DNA of 60,762 nt from Actinomycetes bacterium (GTDB lineage Bacteria > Actinomycetota > Actinomycetes > Streptosporangiales > Streptosporangiaceae): positions 1-60,762 of the forward strand of contig JAOPYO010000151.1 of the NCBI GenBank assembly GCA_025964575.1, given 5' to 3'. Position 1 is the first letter of the stretch; every line of letters starts with the position of its first letter. The translations under genes were made by a program, and so were the position numbers. Positions 1-8,168 of the stretch are shown piece after piece. The notes beneath the pieces were generated by a model. That model was given only the letters and a program-made list of their open reading frames with translations, was not told where the DNA came from and ran no database searches.

Positions 1-80
1 TTGGCACGCAGGTCGACGTGGACCTCGACCTCGGCTCCGTCGCTGCTGATCAGGGTGGCGGGTCCCCGGTGGCGGCTCAT
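1..80 (-). CDS. Partial N-terminus of a CDS running off the left edge (DUF4873-like?)
   Basis: An ATG at 80-78 opens a minus-strand frame that stays open to the window edge (26 codons). The peptide begins MSRHRGPATL and continues with alternating Val/Glu strands (GAEVEVHVDL). The GPATL..DGxEVxVxVxL pattern resembles the start of DUF4873 proteins, but only one beta-strand pair is visible and the ribosome site is weak. It could be another small beta-rich protein. Function is unknown. Confidence 0.35.
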   Translation of the reverse strand, partial: MSRHRGPATLISSDGAEVEVHVDLRA

Positions 81-621
81 GTCTGGGTCGTCTCATCAGG
101 GCTGACGTGGAGTATGTTCATGAAGACACACGGTAGCGCTCAGGTCGGACGTTCTCCGCGTGTCACCGGAACCGGGAAGAAGGCCCAGTTTGAATGCCAG
201 GATGTGAGCCAAGCCGGCTGGCGGTTTCGCGCACGCGCCACCTGATCCCCGGAACCGGGACGAATCCAAGCCGAGTCGCCACACGTTGACCTGTGCGAGT
301 CGCGCGGCGTCACTGTCGTGATGAGCGACCGAGCGGCCTAGACGTCCCGTCGGCTCCGGGTCGCCGGGCACGGGGCGGCCGGTCACCCGCCCCGCCCGTT
401 CGCACGGCACCCCTACCGGCCGTCCGGCCGGACAACGAACCGTCGCGGGCCGCCGCAGGGCCCACACCCGATGAACACGGCCGCCCGGACCGCCCACGGG
501 GCTCATGATCAACCCCGGCCCGGCCCGCGAGCGAACATGGAGCGAACACGGAGCACAAACTACCCGAAAAACGACACCGACATATCGGATAGAAACTGGA
601 AACTCCCAGGTCAACCTAGGC
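81..621. other. Intergenic stretch, no gene supported
   Basis: All open frames here look like GC-driven artefacts: Arg/Pro/Ala-rich, with no family resemblance. A short direct repeat is visible around 530-557, where GCGAACATGGA is followed at once by GCGAACACGGA. The stretch lies between the left-edge gene and the tRNA scar at 622-662 and could be the remnant side of an old integrated element. Confidence 0.5.
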
Positions 622-662
622 GGGGCAGGCGGGACTCGAACCCGCGACCGATGGATTATGAG
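622..662 (-). tRNA. Truncated tRNA (CAU anticodon), 3' half only; probable attachment-site scar
   Basis: Read on the minus strand, this is the 3' half of a tRNA. It has an anticodon loop CTCATAA (anticodon CAU), a 3' anticodon-stem strand TCCAT, a 5-nt variable region, a T-stem of GCGGG paired with CCCGC around a TTCGAGT loop, and a 3' acceptor strand complementary to GGGGCAG. The 5' half is missing: the bases that should pair with TCCAT (663-667) do not, and no D-arm or 5' acceptor strand follows. Homology breaking inside the anticodon loop and running to the 3' end is the usual footprint of integrative elements that recombine in tRNA genes. It is therefore not a functional tRNA. No integrase is visible nearby. 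Confidence 0.75.
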
Positions 663-1224
663 ATCACCGGTTGATCATGCTTGTTCGCGATCTCCGTTCA
701 TGAAGGTCGCTTGACCTCGAACAACGTCCAGAATACCGACACGAACGAGCTCTTGCTAATCCATTGACCAAACCACGCGCCGATTGGAAAGCCCGGGAGA
801 AGTCCACAAGTCAGCCGGTCGTCACGAGATGAATCAACAGGTCACCTCCGATACCAAAGATCGCTAACTGACGAACCCGTATCGGGCCAGTGCTCCACTG
901 GCTCGGTCATGTCCGCCAAGCTGGTGTGGGAGTCGGTCTCCGCGGACATGATCCGATGCCCGCTCCACCCCCGCCGCGCCGCCAGCGAGGCAGTGGGCCA
1001 TGAGCACTAGCGGTTCCCTGCCGCCGTCAGTGGCCACGAGAGCAGGCGCTGTCCGAACTCTCCAAGTGGTGAGCGCCGACATAGCCAGGCGCGCCACCCC
1101 CAGCAACAATGCCGAACGATAGCCACGATGCGTGATCGGCAAACCCCGTTCAGCGAGAACGGCCACAACCGGAACCGCACCAGACCAGCTTGGAACCGCG
1201 ACATACGTTCAGCCCATGCCCCGA
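663..1224. other. Low-information stretch, no gene supported
   Basis: Positions 663-880 are noticeably more AT-rich than the island and lack an ORF of note. Positions 880-1210 contain several overlapping frames on both strands, none of which resembles a known family. The block separates the tRNA scar from the P450 fragment and probably holds decayed DNA. Confidence 0.45.
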
Positions 1225-1430
1225 GTGAGGAAGAGCCGTAGCGTCTCCTCCACGAACGTCTCGATCAAGCCAGGGTCGGCGCGCAACCTGGCGGCCAGGC
1301 CAGGGTCGCTGGTCAGGGCCCGGGCGGCAGATCCGATGAGGCTGGTGGTGGACTCGCTGCCGGCGGACCAGTTGCAGCGCCATCACCGCCGTACACACCG
1401 ACCACGTCGGTAAGCCCGTCCGCTGGACCC
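1225..1430 (-). pseudogene. Cytochrome P450 internal fragment (I-helix to K-helix), frameshifted
   Basis: One minus-strand frame reads SAGSESTTSLIGSAARAL, then LAARLRADPGL, then FVEETLRL, and stops at 1225. This is the P450 I-helix oxygen-binding motif (AGxExTT) followed by the K-helix ExxR (EETLR). The preceding I-helix residues (VMALQLV) lie in a different frame just upstream (about 1375-1395), and GLTDVVGV lies in a third, so there are at least two frameshifts. The N-terminal half and the heme-binding Cys region are absent. Closest in style to the AGGESTT P450 at 8588-9808. Confidence 0.72.
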
Positions 1431-1461
1431 ACTGTGATGCTCCCTTGACCCAGACGGGACG

Positions 1462-1499
1462 CAGCGGGCCGCCCCCAGGAGGCTGGGGGCGGCCCGCTG
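1462..1499. terminator. Perfect 17-bp stem terminator hairpin
   Basis: Arms at 1462-1478 and 1483-1499 are perfect inverted repeats around a GAGG loop. The hairpin lies 46 bp past the stop codon of the secreted-protein gene (1545-2234, minus). On the plus strand the stem is followed by TTTCTCT, so it could act in both directions. Confidence 0.75.
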
Positions 1500-1544
1500 T
1501 TTCTCTGTGGGAGCGCCGCGTCGCGAGGTTGTTCCTCGGGAGCG

Positions 1545-2234
1545 TCAGTCCGCGATGTACAAGGGCTGGTCGAACGTGCCGGACCCGGCGGTGGTCTCGC
1601 CGAGCAGCTGGTAGTTGGCAGTGATCGTGGCGGTGGCGGGGCAGAGAACGTTGCTGCCCGGTTGGCGGTTGAGCGGAGCGCCGTTCACGTCGATCTGGGC
1701 CTGGTCGTTAGCGGTATCCGGCCGGCTGGGGTTGTCAGGGTTGTAGCCGTTGGCCGTGATGCTGCCCCCGAAGACGCAGGTGATGCCGCCGAACAGGTTC
1801 GCCACGCTCTTGATGTTGAACTGGGCGATCGTGACCGTGGCGTCGCGGTTGCCGGTGTGGCCGGAGTCGAAGGCGACGCTGCCGCCGTTCCACGGCAGGC
1901 CCTGCGCGGTGACCGTCGTGCTGGTGAAACCGGTGCAGTCGCCGCCGTCCCTGTTGAAGCCAGCGCCGATGACGTCAAAGCCGGTCCCGTCGGAGTCGAT
2001 CGAGCCCGTCATGGTCGACTGGTTGCAGGTTCCGCTGCCGATCGACGTTGTGATGGTGGCGGTGTCGAGCAGCGAAGCCTGGACGTTGCCCGAGTAGGGG
2101 TCGGCGGTCACCGAGCCCGTGCGGATGGTCGTGGTCGCCGCCGACGCGGGGACGGCACCTGTGGCCATGACGACCATGACGGCGGTTCCCAGGACTGCGC
2201 TCCGTCGGATGCTTGCCAGTCTGATGCGTTCCAT
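1545..2234 (-). CDS. Secreted beta-rich protein of unknown function
   Basis: 229 aa with a clear Sec signal peptide: basic MERIRLASIRR, a hydrophobic stretch AVLGTAVMVVMATGAV, and a likely AxA cleavage site (PASA-A) near residue 33. The mature part is Thr/Ser/Gly/Asn-rich with repeated short beta-strand patterns (TATITTS, ATVTIAQF, ATITANYQLLGET) and four Cys residues that could form two disulfides (two close to residues 70-100, two later). This suggests an exported, folded beta-sandwich. I do not recognise a named family. Monocistronic, with a strong hairpin downstream. The ATG is preceded by GAGGAGTTATCTG (2247-2235 on the minus strand), giving a good ribosome site. Confidence 0.8.
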   Translation of the reverse strand: MERIRLASIRRSAVLGTAVMVVMATGAVPASAATTTIRTGSVTADPYSGNVQASLLDTATITTSIGSGTCNQSTMTGSIDSDGTGFDVIGAGFNRDGGDCTGFTSTTVTAQGLPWNGGSVAFDSGHTGNRDATVTIAQFNIKSVANLFGGITCVFGGSITANGYNPDNPSRPDTANDQAQIDVNGAPLNRQPGSNVLCPATATITANYQLLGETTAGSGTFDQPLYIAD

Positions 2235-2520
2235 CAGATAACTCCTCTGTCAAAATCGGGGTGGGAAGTTTCACCATGACGGTAATCAGCCTCTACCAAT
2301 CCGGCAATGATGTGCGCTTCACCTTGACCTGGCCGGATTGGGACACCCAGCGGTGTCTGCTGCTGGGACCGGTCGGGCCGGGAGTGGGTACGCGTCTGTA
2401 ACGCCGCGCTCCCTTGACGCACCCGCTGATCGTCGCTTTTGTAAGCCGCGTATGAACCGTTCCGTCCGATTCGTGTGCGTAGATGAGCGGTGTCGACCGG
2501 CTCCCTCCTCTTTGATCGGT
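2235..2520. other. Upstream region of the secreted-protein gene; no further gene seen
   Basis: No convincing coding frame. The segment carries the ribosome site and presumably the promoter for the minus-strand secreted protein. I see no operator box of the type found elsewhere in the window. Confidence 0.4.
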
Positions 2521-2523
2521 CGA

Positions 2524-2690
2524 TCAGTGCCGCCTGGGCTTTCTGGCATGGAACCGGTAATCGAGATCACCGATCTCGATGCGGATGTCGGCGAAACCGG
2601 CCGCTTCAAGGCGAGCGGGAAGGGTCTTCGGGTCGGCGGAGACGAAGCCTTCGCCGCCGAGAACCGGAGTTTCGCGCGGCACAAGCGGTG
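2524..2690 (-). pseudogene. C-terminal fragment of a class I methyltransferase (tentative)
   Basis: The minus-strand frame ends with LGGEGFVSADPKTLPARL, then EAAGFADIRIE and LDYRFHARKP. The pattern 'LPARLxAAGFADVxxE...YRFxARxP' is typical of the last helix and strand of actinobacterial SAM-dependent methyltransferases. Upstream of about 2690 the frame loses resemblance and no SAM-binding glycine motif is present in any frame, so only a tail is left. Identification rests on about 45 residues. Confidence 0.4.
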
Positions 2691-2805
2691 ACCGTTGCGA
2701 CGGCATTGCAGATCGCCCTCGAGTCCGGCGAGCTGGTAGCGGTTCAGGCGGCCACGACCCACTAATCACCACGGCCGATGCTGGTACGGGATGGAGAATG
2801 AGACG

Positions 2806-2898
2806 ATGAACCATCCGGTCAGTCCACCGGCTGCGCCGATGCTGGCGAAACCGGTCGAGAAGATCCCCACCGGCCCCTACAGCTCGAACCCACCGTGA
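2806..2898 (+). pseudogene. N-terminal remnant of an ATP-dependent DNA ligase (LigC-type)
   Basis: A 30-codon frame begins MNHPVSPPAAPMLAKPVEK and stops at 2896-2898. The segment PPxxPMLAKxVxxIPxG immediately precedes the adenylation motif (YEPKWDGFR) in LigC-like ligases of actinobacteria. Here the reading breaks exactly where that motif should start: after TGPYS the +1 frame gives EP and then diverges. No ligase domain follows, so this is a decayed 5' end. Confidence 0.55.
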
Positions 2899-3223
2899 TC
2901 CTGCGATGACCCACCCCGGGATTCTCAGCGGCCGTCCACACCACCTGCCTCGTCAGAGCGGATGTCGGGAGCTCATTCGACGACGCGCGGGGAGGCGATG
3001 TGGGCAGCCACCGGAACTCCGTCCTCACGTCACCGTCGCGATGCGAGCACACCCGTGCGGTCACGGCTCCCCCAGGTTCGCAACCAAGGTTCCGGGCCTG
3101 GCTGAGCCACCCACGCACCGGTCGGGCTACCCGGCACAAGTCTTGGGGCGGCACACGCTCTCCCACAGGCCCGCCGGCTGGTACGTCGGAAGGATCGACC
3201 GCAGTCCCTGGGGTGCGGCGGCA
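2899..3223. other. Non-coding or decayed stretch
   Basis: Open frames on both strands here have no recognisable motif. The stretch separates the ligase remnant from the methyltransferase at 3224 and contains no clear hairpin or operator. Confidence 0.4.
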
Positions 3224-4036
3224 TCAGTTCTTGCGGGCGAGGCCGCCGATCAGCCAGACGGCCTCGGGGTTCTGGCGGGTGATGCCGAGCTCAGGGTGCC
3301 ACGCGGGGAGATGTACGACGCCGGGCTCGACGATGTCCCAGTCGTCGAGAAGGGCGACGATCTCGGAGGGGGTCCGCTGGTCGGGGGCGCCCCGCAGAGG
3401 TACCCGGTAGGCCGCGGCGAGCCCCTCCCTGGTCTCGCGGCGGGTGTGCGGCAGGGTATGGGAAATGGCCAAATAGCTTCCGGGCGTGACGGCCTTGTGC
3501 AGCCGGGTGACGGTGTGCCGGACCTCGTCGTCGTCCGGGACGAAGTACAGCACCCCCAGCAGCAGGATCCCGACCGGCTGCGCCAGGTCGATGAGTTGCG
3601 TGAGTTCGGGGTCGGTGAGGATGTCATCCGGGTTGCGCAAGTCGGCCCGGACCACGGCGGTCCGGCCGTTGCCTTCGAGTAGTGCCTGGGCGTGCACGAT
3701 CACGACCGGGTCATGGTCGACGTAGACCACCCGGGCATCAGGCGCGACGACCCTGAGGATCTCGTGGACGTGGCCTTGGGTCGGCAGTCCCGTGCCGATG
3801 TCTATGAACTGCCGGACCCCGGCATCGACCATGAAACGAATGACGCGACCGAGGAATCTGCGATTCTCACGAGCGATCATCGGCACTTCCGGAAGGAGCT
3901 TTGTGACCTGTTCGGCCGCCTGCCGGTCGGCGGCGAAGTTGTCCTTGCCGCCCAGGAAGTAGTCATAGATGCGCGCGATATTGGGCGTCATGGGGTCGAA
4001 GCCCCGCGAGGCGGCCGATCGCTCAGGTCCCGGCAC
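3224..4036 (-). CDS. SAM-dependent methyltransferase, DUF574/Methyltransf_19 family
   Basis: About 270 aa, the normal length of this actinobacteria-specific family. Recognisable blocks are PNIARIYDYFLGGKDNF, where the GGKDNF signature marks the N-terminus, FIDIGTGLPTQGHVHE as the SAM-binding loop, VVYVDHDPVV as the acidic end of strand beta-2, a VRADLRNP motif, and LLLGVLYFVPD. The GTG at 4036-4034 is chosen because AAGGGG lies just upstream and because the family's conserved DPMTPN.A begins soon after. A longer frame continues upstream but overlaps the acyl-CoA synthetase fragment. These proteins often sit beside regulatory genes and their substrates are unknown. Not obviously part of the catabolic island. 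Confidence 0.85.
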   Translation of the reverse strand: MPGPERSAASRGFDPMTPNIARIYDYFLGGKDNFAADRQAAEQVTKLLPEVPMIARENRRFLGRVIRFMVDAGVRQFIDIGTGLPTQGHVHEILRVVAPDARVVYVDHDPVVIVHAQALLEGNGRTAVVRADLRNPDDILTDPELTQLIDLAQPVGILLLGVLYFVPDDDEVRHTVTRLHKAVTPGSYLAISHTLPHTRRETREGLAAAYRVPLRGAPDQRTPSEIVALLDDWDIVEPGVVHLPAWHPELGITRQNPEAVWLIGGLARKN

Positions 4037-4055
4037 GGTTCCCCTTTGGTCGAGT

Positions 4056-4475
4056 TCAGATGATATTCCTGGGCTGCCGACCAGGTGCGGGATCCGCCGC
4101 TCGGCCGCCGACATAAAGATGGATGGTGGAGCAACGGTGTTCGGCTCTACCCACCTGCCTGTTCCACCATGCCAGGAGCGCCGCGGCCTGCGCGACGGCG
4201 CCCTCCGCCCAGCTCGGCACCTGGACCGCGACCGCGTCGCCGGGCCCCGCACCCAGGGAGCGGAAGGCCGCCGCGCAGCGGCCTGCCCGGTCGACGAGTT
4301 CCTCGAGCGTGAGCGTCGTGCGGTGTGCCGCGCTGTGGAAGACGATCGGAAGGTCAGGTTGGGCGCTTGAGGCGGCCAGCACGGCTTGGGGCAGTGTGAG
4401 GTGGCCGTACACGCCTGTCGCGTACCAATGTTCCGCCTGACTCCGCCCATTCCCGTCCTGGGCCGGCACCGTCAC
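4056..4475 (-). pseudogene. N-terminal fragment of an AMP-dependent acyl-CoA synthetase
   Basis: The first ~100 residues read like a normal ANL-superfamily N-terminus: LTLPQAVLAASS, then TTLTLEELVDRAGRCAAAF, then GAGPGDAVAVQVPSWAE. The family character is lost after LLAWWNRQ, and the P-loop (TSGTT), the YGxTE motif and the C-terminal lysine domain are absent. The truncation point is immediately followed by the upstream region of the methyltransferase at 4036, so a deletion or rearrangement joined the two. Intact relatives lie at 13874, 40678 and 43970. Confidence 0.65.
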
Positions 4476-4508
4476 TTGCGACCTCCCGCGTCATCGCGGC
4501 GCATGGAA

Positions 4509-5363
4509 TCATCCGCCTACAGGTACGGGCCGGCTGCGGCGGAACGCCGCGGCGCCGGCCGCGACCACCGCGCCGTCGCGGCCCTCGTCAATGAGCGTGA
4601 AGCGGACCACCACCCGCCCGCTCGGGCCGGCCCATCCGTCGGCGAGGACGAGGAAGGGGCCGGTGCGGCCCGGTGCGACGAAGTGAACGTCCCAGTCCTC
4701 GACCTGGATCGCATCGGATTCGGCCAGCTCGGCGGCCAGCTCCGTGGCCGCGGCCTCGAACGCGACGTGGATCGGGCCCAGGTGCAGTGATGCCGAGGTT
4801 GAGGCGAGACGGGAGGTGAGGGCGGGCAGGCGCCAGCCGTCTGAATGCCGCTGCGCCCCGAAAACGACCTGGAGGGCGGGCAGGTCGGCCGTGTCGGGCA
4901 GCTCGGGTGGCGCGTCCACGGGCCGGAACGATGGCGGGGCGTCGCCGAGTTTGACGCCGACACCGGTCGTGACGGCGATGAGTCGGGAGGAGTCGGCGGC
5001 GTCGGTGATCTCGGAGCGGCTGAACCCCATTCTGCCGCCCCGTCGCACGGTGGCGCGGGACACCCGGATCTCTGCGACGTCGCGAGCGTCGTCGATGATG
5101 TGCAGTCCGTAGGTGACGGGCGCGGGGACCGCCTCGCGATCGCGCCAGCCGCCGGTCTCCGGAGCGGAGATCGCGAGCGGCGCGGCCATGATGCCACCGG
5201 CACCGTTGCGCATGTCGCGGCGCAGCCGCACCGTGTCAGGATCCTCTGCCTGGTTGAACGCCCGGCCGAGATACCAGTAGGTGATGAGGCCGTCGGGTCC
5301 CATCATCTGCCGGAGCCGATCCCAGTACTCCTCGGCCGGCCCCTCACGGATATCCCGCACCAT
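4509..5363 (-). CDS. Thioesterase-like (double hot-dog) protein
   Basis: About 284 aa. The layout suggests two hot-dog halves: an N-terminal half with YGLHIIDDARDVAEIRVSRATVRRGGRM (the strand-helix pattern of acyl-CoA thioesterases) and a C-terminal half with WDVHFVAPGRTGPFLVLAD and RVVVRFTLIDEGRDGAVVAAGAAAFR. TesB-like proteins show similar 'E(I/V)RVSRxTVRRGGR' segments. Probably hydrolyses or binds an acyl-CoA of the catabolic pathway. The ATG at 5363 is preferred over the in-frame TTG upstream because GAGGGGG sits 7 nt before it. Divergent from the acyl-CoA dehydrogenase operon at 5586, so a shared promoter region is likely. Confidence 0.65.
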   Translation of the reverse strand: MVRDIREGPAEEYWDRLRQMMGPDGLITYWYLGRAFNQAEDPDTVRLRRDMRNGAGGIMAAPLAISAPETGGWRDREAVPAPVTYGLHIIDDARDVAEIRVSRATVRRGGRMGFSRSEITDAADSSRLIAVTTGVGVKLGDAPPSFRPVDAPPELPDTADLPALQVVFGAQRHSDGWRLPALTSRLASTSASLHLGPIHVAFEAAATELAAELAESDAIQVEDWDVHFVAPGRTGPFLVLADGWAGPSGRVVVRFTLIDEGRDGAVVAAGAAAFRRSRPVPVGG

Positions 5364-5585
5364 CCGGCTACCCCCTCGCAAGCAACACAGAGTACGCCAT
5401 CGAAGGTCACTCTAAGAGAGAAGCATCATGGCACTAGATGTGAGCTTCGCACTAGCTTGATTGCCAATGTAATACTACTATCCGGAGAGCGCCCTTACCA
5501 TAAGGTTGCCGGGCTGATCGCTGCCCGCAGAGGGGCCTCTACGACAACGCTGTTCACGTCTTCGAAGGGCTGGCCGGGACCACAC

Positions 5586-6713
5586 ATGGATCTTGAGCTC
5601 ACTCCAGACCAGGAGCTGCTACGGGAAACGACCCGCAAGTTCCTCAAGACGACCGTCCCTGTGACGGAGGTCAGGACTCTTGCCGCGAACCCGGCCGGGT
5701 TCGACCGCGGATGGTGGAAGAAGGGGGCCGATCTCGGCTGGACGTCGCTATTGGTCGACGAAGAGCACGGAGGCGGAAGCGTCTCCGGCGAGGGACTGCG
5801 CGACCTGGCGCTGGTGGCCGAGGAGATGGGCGCGTTGGTGTCGCCGGGCCCGTTGATCCCGACGAACGTCGTCGCACAGACCCTCTCATGCGAGGCTTCC
5901 GACGTGCTCGCCGGGCGCATCCTGCCGGGGCTGTTGTCCGGTGAGTCGGTCGCCGCCTGGTGCGTCACGGAGCCAGGTCGGCCGGTCACCCCCGACGGGA
6001 TCACGCTGCGCGTGCGGCGCGATGGCGACGAGTTCGTTCTGGACGGCCTGAAGCGGCCCGTCGAGGCGGGCGGCGAGGCCGACTGGCTCCTGGTGACGGC
6101 CACCGGGCCCGACGGCCTGTCCCAATTCCTCGTCCCGGCCTCGGCGCCCGGCCTGCGCATCACACCGCTGCGCGGGCTCGACCTCGTCCGCAGGAACGCC
6201 GAGATCCGATTCGAAGAGGTCCGGGTGCCGGCGTCCAGCGTCGTGGGCGTACTCGGTGGCGCGTCGCTCTCGTTCGAACGGCAGATGCAGACCGCACTGG
6301 TCCTGCAGTGCGCCGAGATCGTGGGTGCCACCGATCGGGTCTTCGGCTTCACCGTCCAGCACGCGTTCGACCGCTCCTCGTTCGGCCGGGCGCTCGCGTC
6401 CTACCAGGCCCTCAAGCACCGTTTTGCTGACATGAAGCTATGGATCGAGTCCGCTCACGCCATGGCGGTCGACGCCACGCGGACCGTCCAGGCCGGCGCT
6501 CCCGACGCCGCCGAGGTCGTCCGGATCGCCAAAGCCTACGTTGCCGAGCGTTGCCCCGAACTGATCCAGGACTGCGTCCAGCTGCACGGCGGCATCGGCG
6601 TCACCTGGGAACACGACCTACATCTCTATCTACGCAGGGTCGTCCTCCACCGGGAGACCTACGGCGACCCGATGGAGCACCGCGACCGAGTGGCGACCCT
6701 CGCAGGCCGATAA
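5586..6713 (+). CDS. Acyl-CoA dehydrogenase, subunit 1 of an adjacent pair
   Basis: 375 aa flavoenzyme with the acyl-CoA dehydrogenase N-terminal helices (LTPDQELLRETTRKFL), middle beta-domain (AAWCVTEPGRPVT) and C-terminal four-helix bundle. The end, VQLHGGIGVTWEHDLHLYLRR, is the form found in the partner subunit of actinobacterial alpha2-beta2 dehydrogenases, while the next gene carries the GGTTEI motif. Two adjacent, differing dehydrogenase genes are the hallmark of heterotetrameric enzymes such as those of cholesterol side-chain oxidation, so this pair probably forms one enzyme. The substrate is probably a bulky or branched acyl-CoA. The next gene starts 8 bp later behind AAGGAG. Confidence 0.88.
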   Translation: MDLELTPDQELLRETTRKFLKTTVPVTEVRTLAANPAGFDRGWWKKGADLGWTSLLVDEEHGGGSVSGEGLRDLALVAEEMGALVSPGPLIPTNVVAQTLSCEASDVLAGRILPGLLSGESVAAWCVTEPGRPVTPDGITLRVRRDGDEFVLDGLKRPVEAGGEADWLLVTATGPDGLSQFLVPASAPGLRITPLRGLDLVRRNAEIRFEEVRVPASSVVGVLGGASLSFERQMQTALVLQCAEIVGATDRVFGFTVQHAFDRSSFGRALASYQALKHRFADMKLWIESAHAMAVDATRTVQAGAPDAAEVVRIAKAYVAERCPELIQDCVQLHGGIGVTWEHDLHLYLRRVVLHRETYGDPMEHRDRVATLAGR

Positions 6714-6721
6714 GGAGAAGC

Positions 6722-8002
6722 ATGACCGTTGCGACTACGGAGCCCGGTAGGCCGCCCGAAGACCTCGACGCCTTCCGGGCACGAACGAAGGAATGGGTCA
6801 CCGCCAACCTCGAGCCCCTCAACGGCGCCGATCCCTACATCGGCCACGCCAAGGACGACGCCGACCATGTCGTCCGCGCCAAGACGATCCAGCGCAAACT
6901 CTGGGATGCCGGTTTCGCCGGCCTGTGCTATCCCGCCGAATACGGCGGGCAGGGGCTGCCCGTGCAGTACCAGGACGCGTTCATCGAGGTGACGGACGGC
7001 TACGAGCTGCCGATCCTGTTCAACACTCCAACGTTCACGATCATCCTGCCGACCATCCTGGATTACGGTACCGAGGAGCAGAAGCAGCGCTTCATCCCCG
7101 CAGCGCTCAGGGGTGAGGAGCTCTGGGTCCAGTTCCTGTCGGAGCCGACCGGCGGTTCCGACCTCGCGGGTGCGCTCACCCGCGCGGAGCGCCACGGCGA
7201 GGTGTTCCTCCTGAACGGCTCGAAGATCTGGAGTACCTACGCGTGGAGGTCGGACTACGCGCTCTGCGTGGCCCGTACCGACTGGGACGTTCCCAAGCAC
7301 CGGGGTCTGAGTGTCCTCGTCGTCAAGGTGCACCAGCCCGGGATCACCATCACGAAGATCAAACACGTCGATGGGACCGAGGATTTCTGTCAGGAGTTCT
7401 TCGACGACGTCCCCATCCCCGCCGACCACGTCCTCGGCGAGGTCAACGACGGATGGAGCGTCGCCTCCAGGCTCCTGTCACACGAGCGGGCAGCGATGAG
7501 CGGCTCCTCGCCGTACGCCATGATGCCGCGCACGGCGCAACACGAAAGCGCCAAGCTCGATGCCATGGTGCCCACGCAGGTGTCAGGCGGCACCGACGAT
7601 CCGCGGGTACGCCAGCTGATCGGCGAAGCCCGTGTCCTCACGCGAGTTCACACGGCGCTTGTCGGCCGTATCGGCACGTCCATCCGGACCGGCCGGTTGC
7701 CGGTGGCGGCCGGATCCATCACCCGGCTGTCGAGCGGGGTGCTCCGGGTCAGGCTGGCCACCATCGCGCTCGAGCTCGCGGGCGACCGCGCCGTCGCCTG
7801 GCAGGACGGTGACCCGGTAGGGGAGGTCGGCGTGGCCTACCTCGGCCGCCAAGGAGTGTGCATCGGCGGCGGCACCACCGAGATCGCACGCAACATCATC
7901 AGCGAACGCGTACTCGGGATGCCCCGCGAACGCGCCGAAGACTTCGACCGCCCGTTCCGGGACGTGCGGACCAACGCAACCGCCCCGCGGAACTCAGCCT
8001 GA
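6722..8002 (+). CDS. Acyl-CoA dehydrogenase, subunit 2 of the pair
   Basis: 426 aa. The expected blocks are present: AGLCYPAEYGGQGLPV, WVQFLSEPTGGSDLA (substrate/FAD loop), FLLNGSKIWSTYA, and the C-terminal CIGGGTTEIARNIISERVLGMPRE FAD-pyrophosphate motif. Introduces the alpha,beta double bond into an acyl-CoA and passes electrons to ETF. ATG at 6722 follows AAGGAGAAGC. Lies 8 bp after its partner and heads the string SnoaL - P450 - amidohydrolase. Confidence 0.9.
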   Translation: MTVATTEPGRPPEDLDAFRARTKEWVTANLEPLNGADPYIGHAKDDADHVVRAKTIQRKLWDAGFAGLCYPAEYGGQGLPVQYQDAFIEVTDGYELPILFNTPTFTIILPTILDYGTEEQKQRFIPAALRGEELWVQFLSEPTGGSDLAGALTRAERHGEVFLLNGSKIWSTYAWRSDYALCVARTDWDVPKHRGLSVLVVKVHQPGITITKIKHVDGTEDFCQEFFDDVPIPADHVLGEVNDGWSVASRLLSHERAAMSGSSPYAMMPRTAQHESAKLDAMVPTQVSGGTDDPRVRQLIGEARVLTRVHTALVGRIGTSIRTGRLPVAAGSITRLSSGVLRVRLATIALELAGDRAVAWQDGDPVGEVGVAYLGRQGVCIGGGTTEIARNIISERVLGMPRERAEDFDRPFRDVRTNATAPRNSA

Positions 8003-8168
8003 CCGACCATCCGAACCGCGTGGGTCCTGGTCCGGGCTCACCTCCGGCCCGATGCATCTCAGCTCCTGGTCCTGTCGGTCGCGGTGACCGGTCAAGAAGA
8101 CCTCGGCGTCGCGGCACCCGGGCCCGATCCATGTCATGAACGTTCACTGTCTGGAGGAACACTCGCAC

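Noticed and set aside
96..614. Long minus-strand open frame left of the tRNA scar
   Set aside because: Arg/Pro-rich GC artefact with no motif, no ribosome site and overlapping frames of equal length.
471..714. Short plus-strand ORFs containing RDSNPRPMDYEI and GGTRTRDRWIM
   Set aside because: These are translations of the tRNA 3' half, a well-known false ORF signature.
756..785. Possible 5' half of the tRNA after an intron (TCCATTGACC... near 762-781)
   Set aside because: The acceptor and D-arm bases do not pair with the 3' half, so an interrupted tRNA is not supported.
1132..1413. Plus-strand ORF over the P450 remnant
   Set aside because: The minus strand in the same place has AGSESTT and EETLR, so this is the shadow strand.
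2906..3682. 258-aa plus-strand ORF across 2.9-3.7 kb
   Set aside because: Its second half is antisense to the methyltransferase and the first half shows no family features.
3224..4450. 408-aa start for the DUF574 methyltransferase
   Set aside because: The first ~138 codons are out-of-frame acyl-CoA synthetase remnant; family length and AAGGGG favour GTG at 4036.
4845..5585. Upstream extension of the acyl-CoA dehydrogenase frame
   Set aside because: It overlaps the opposite-strand thioesterase-like gene and lacks any family match; ATG at 5586 fits the conserved N-terminus.
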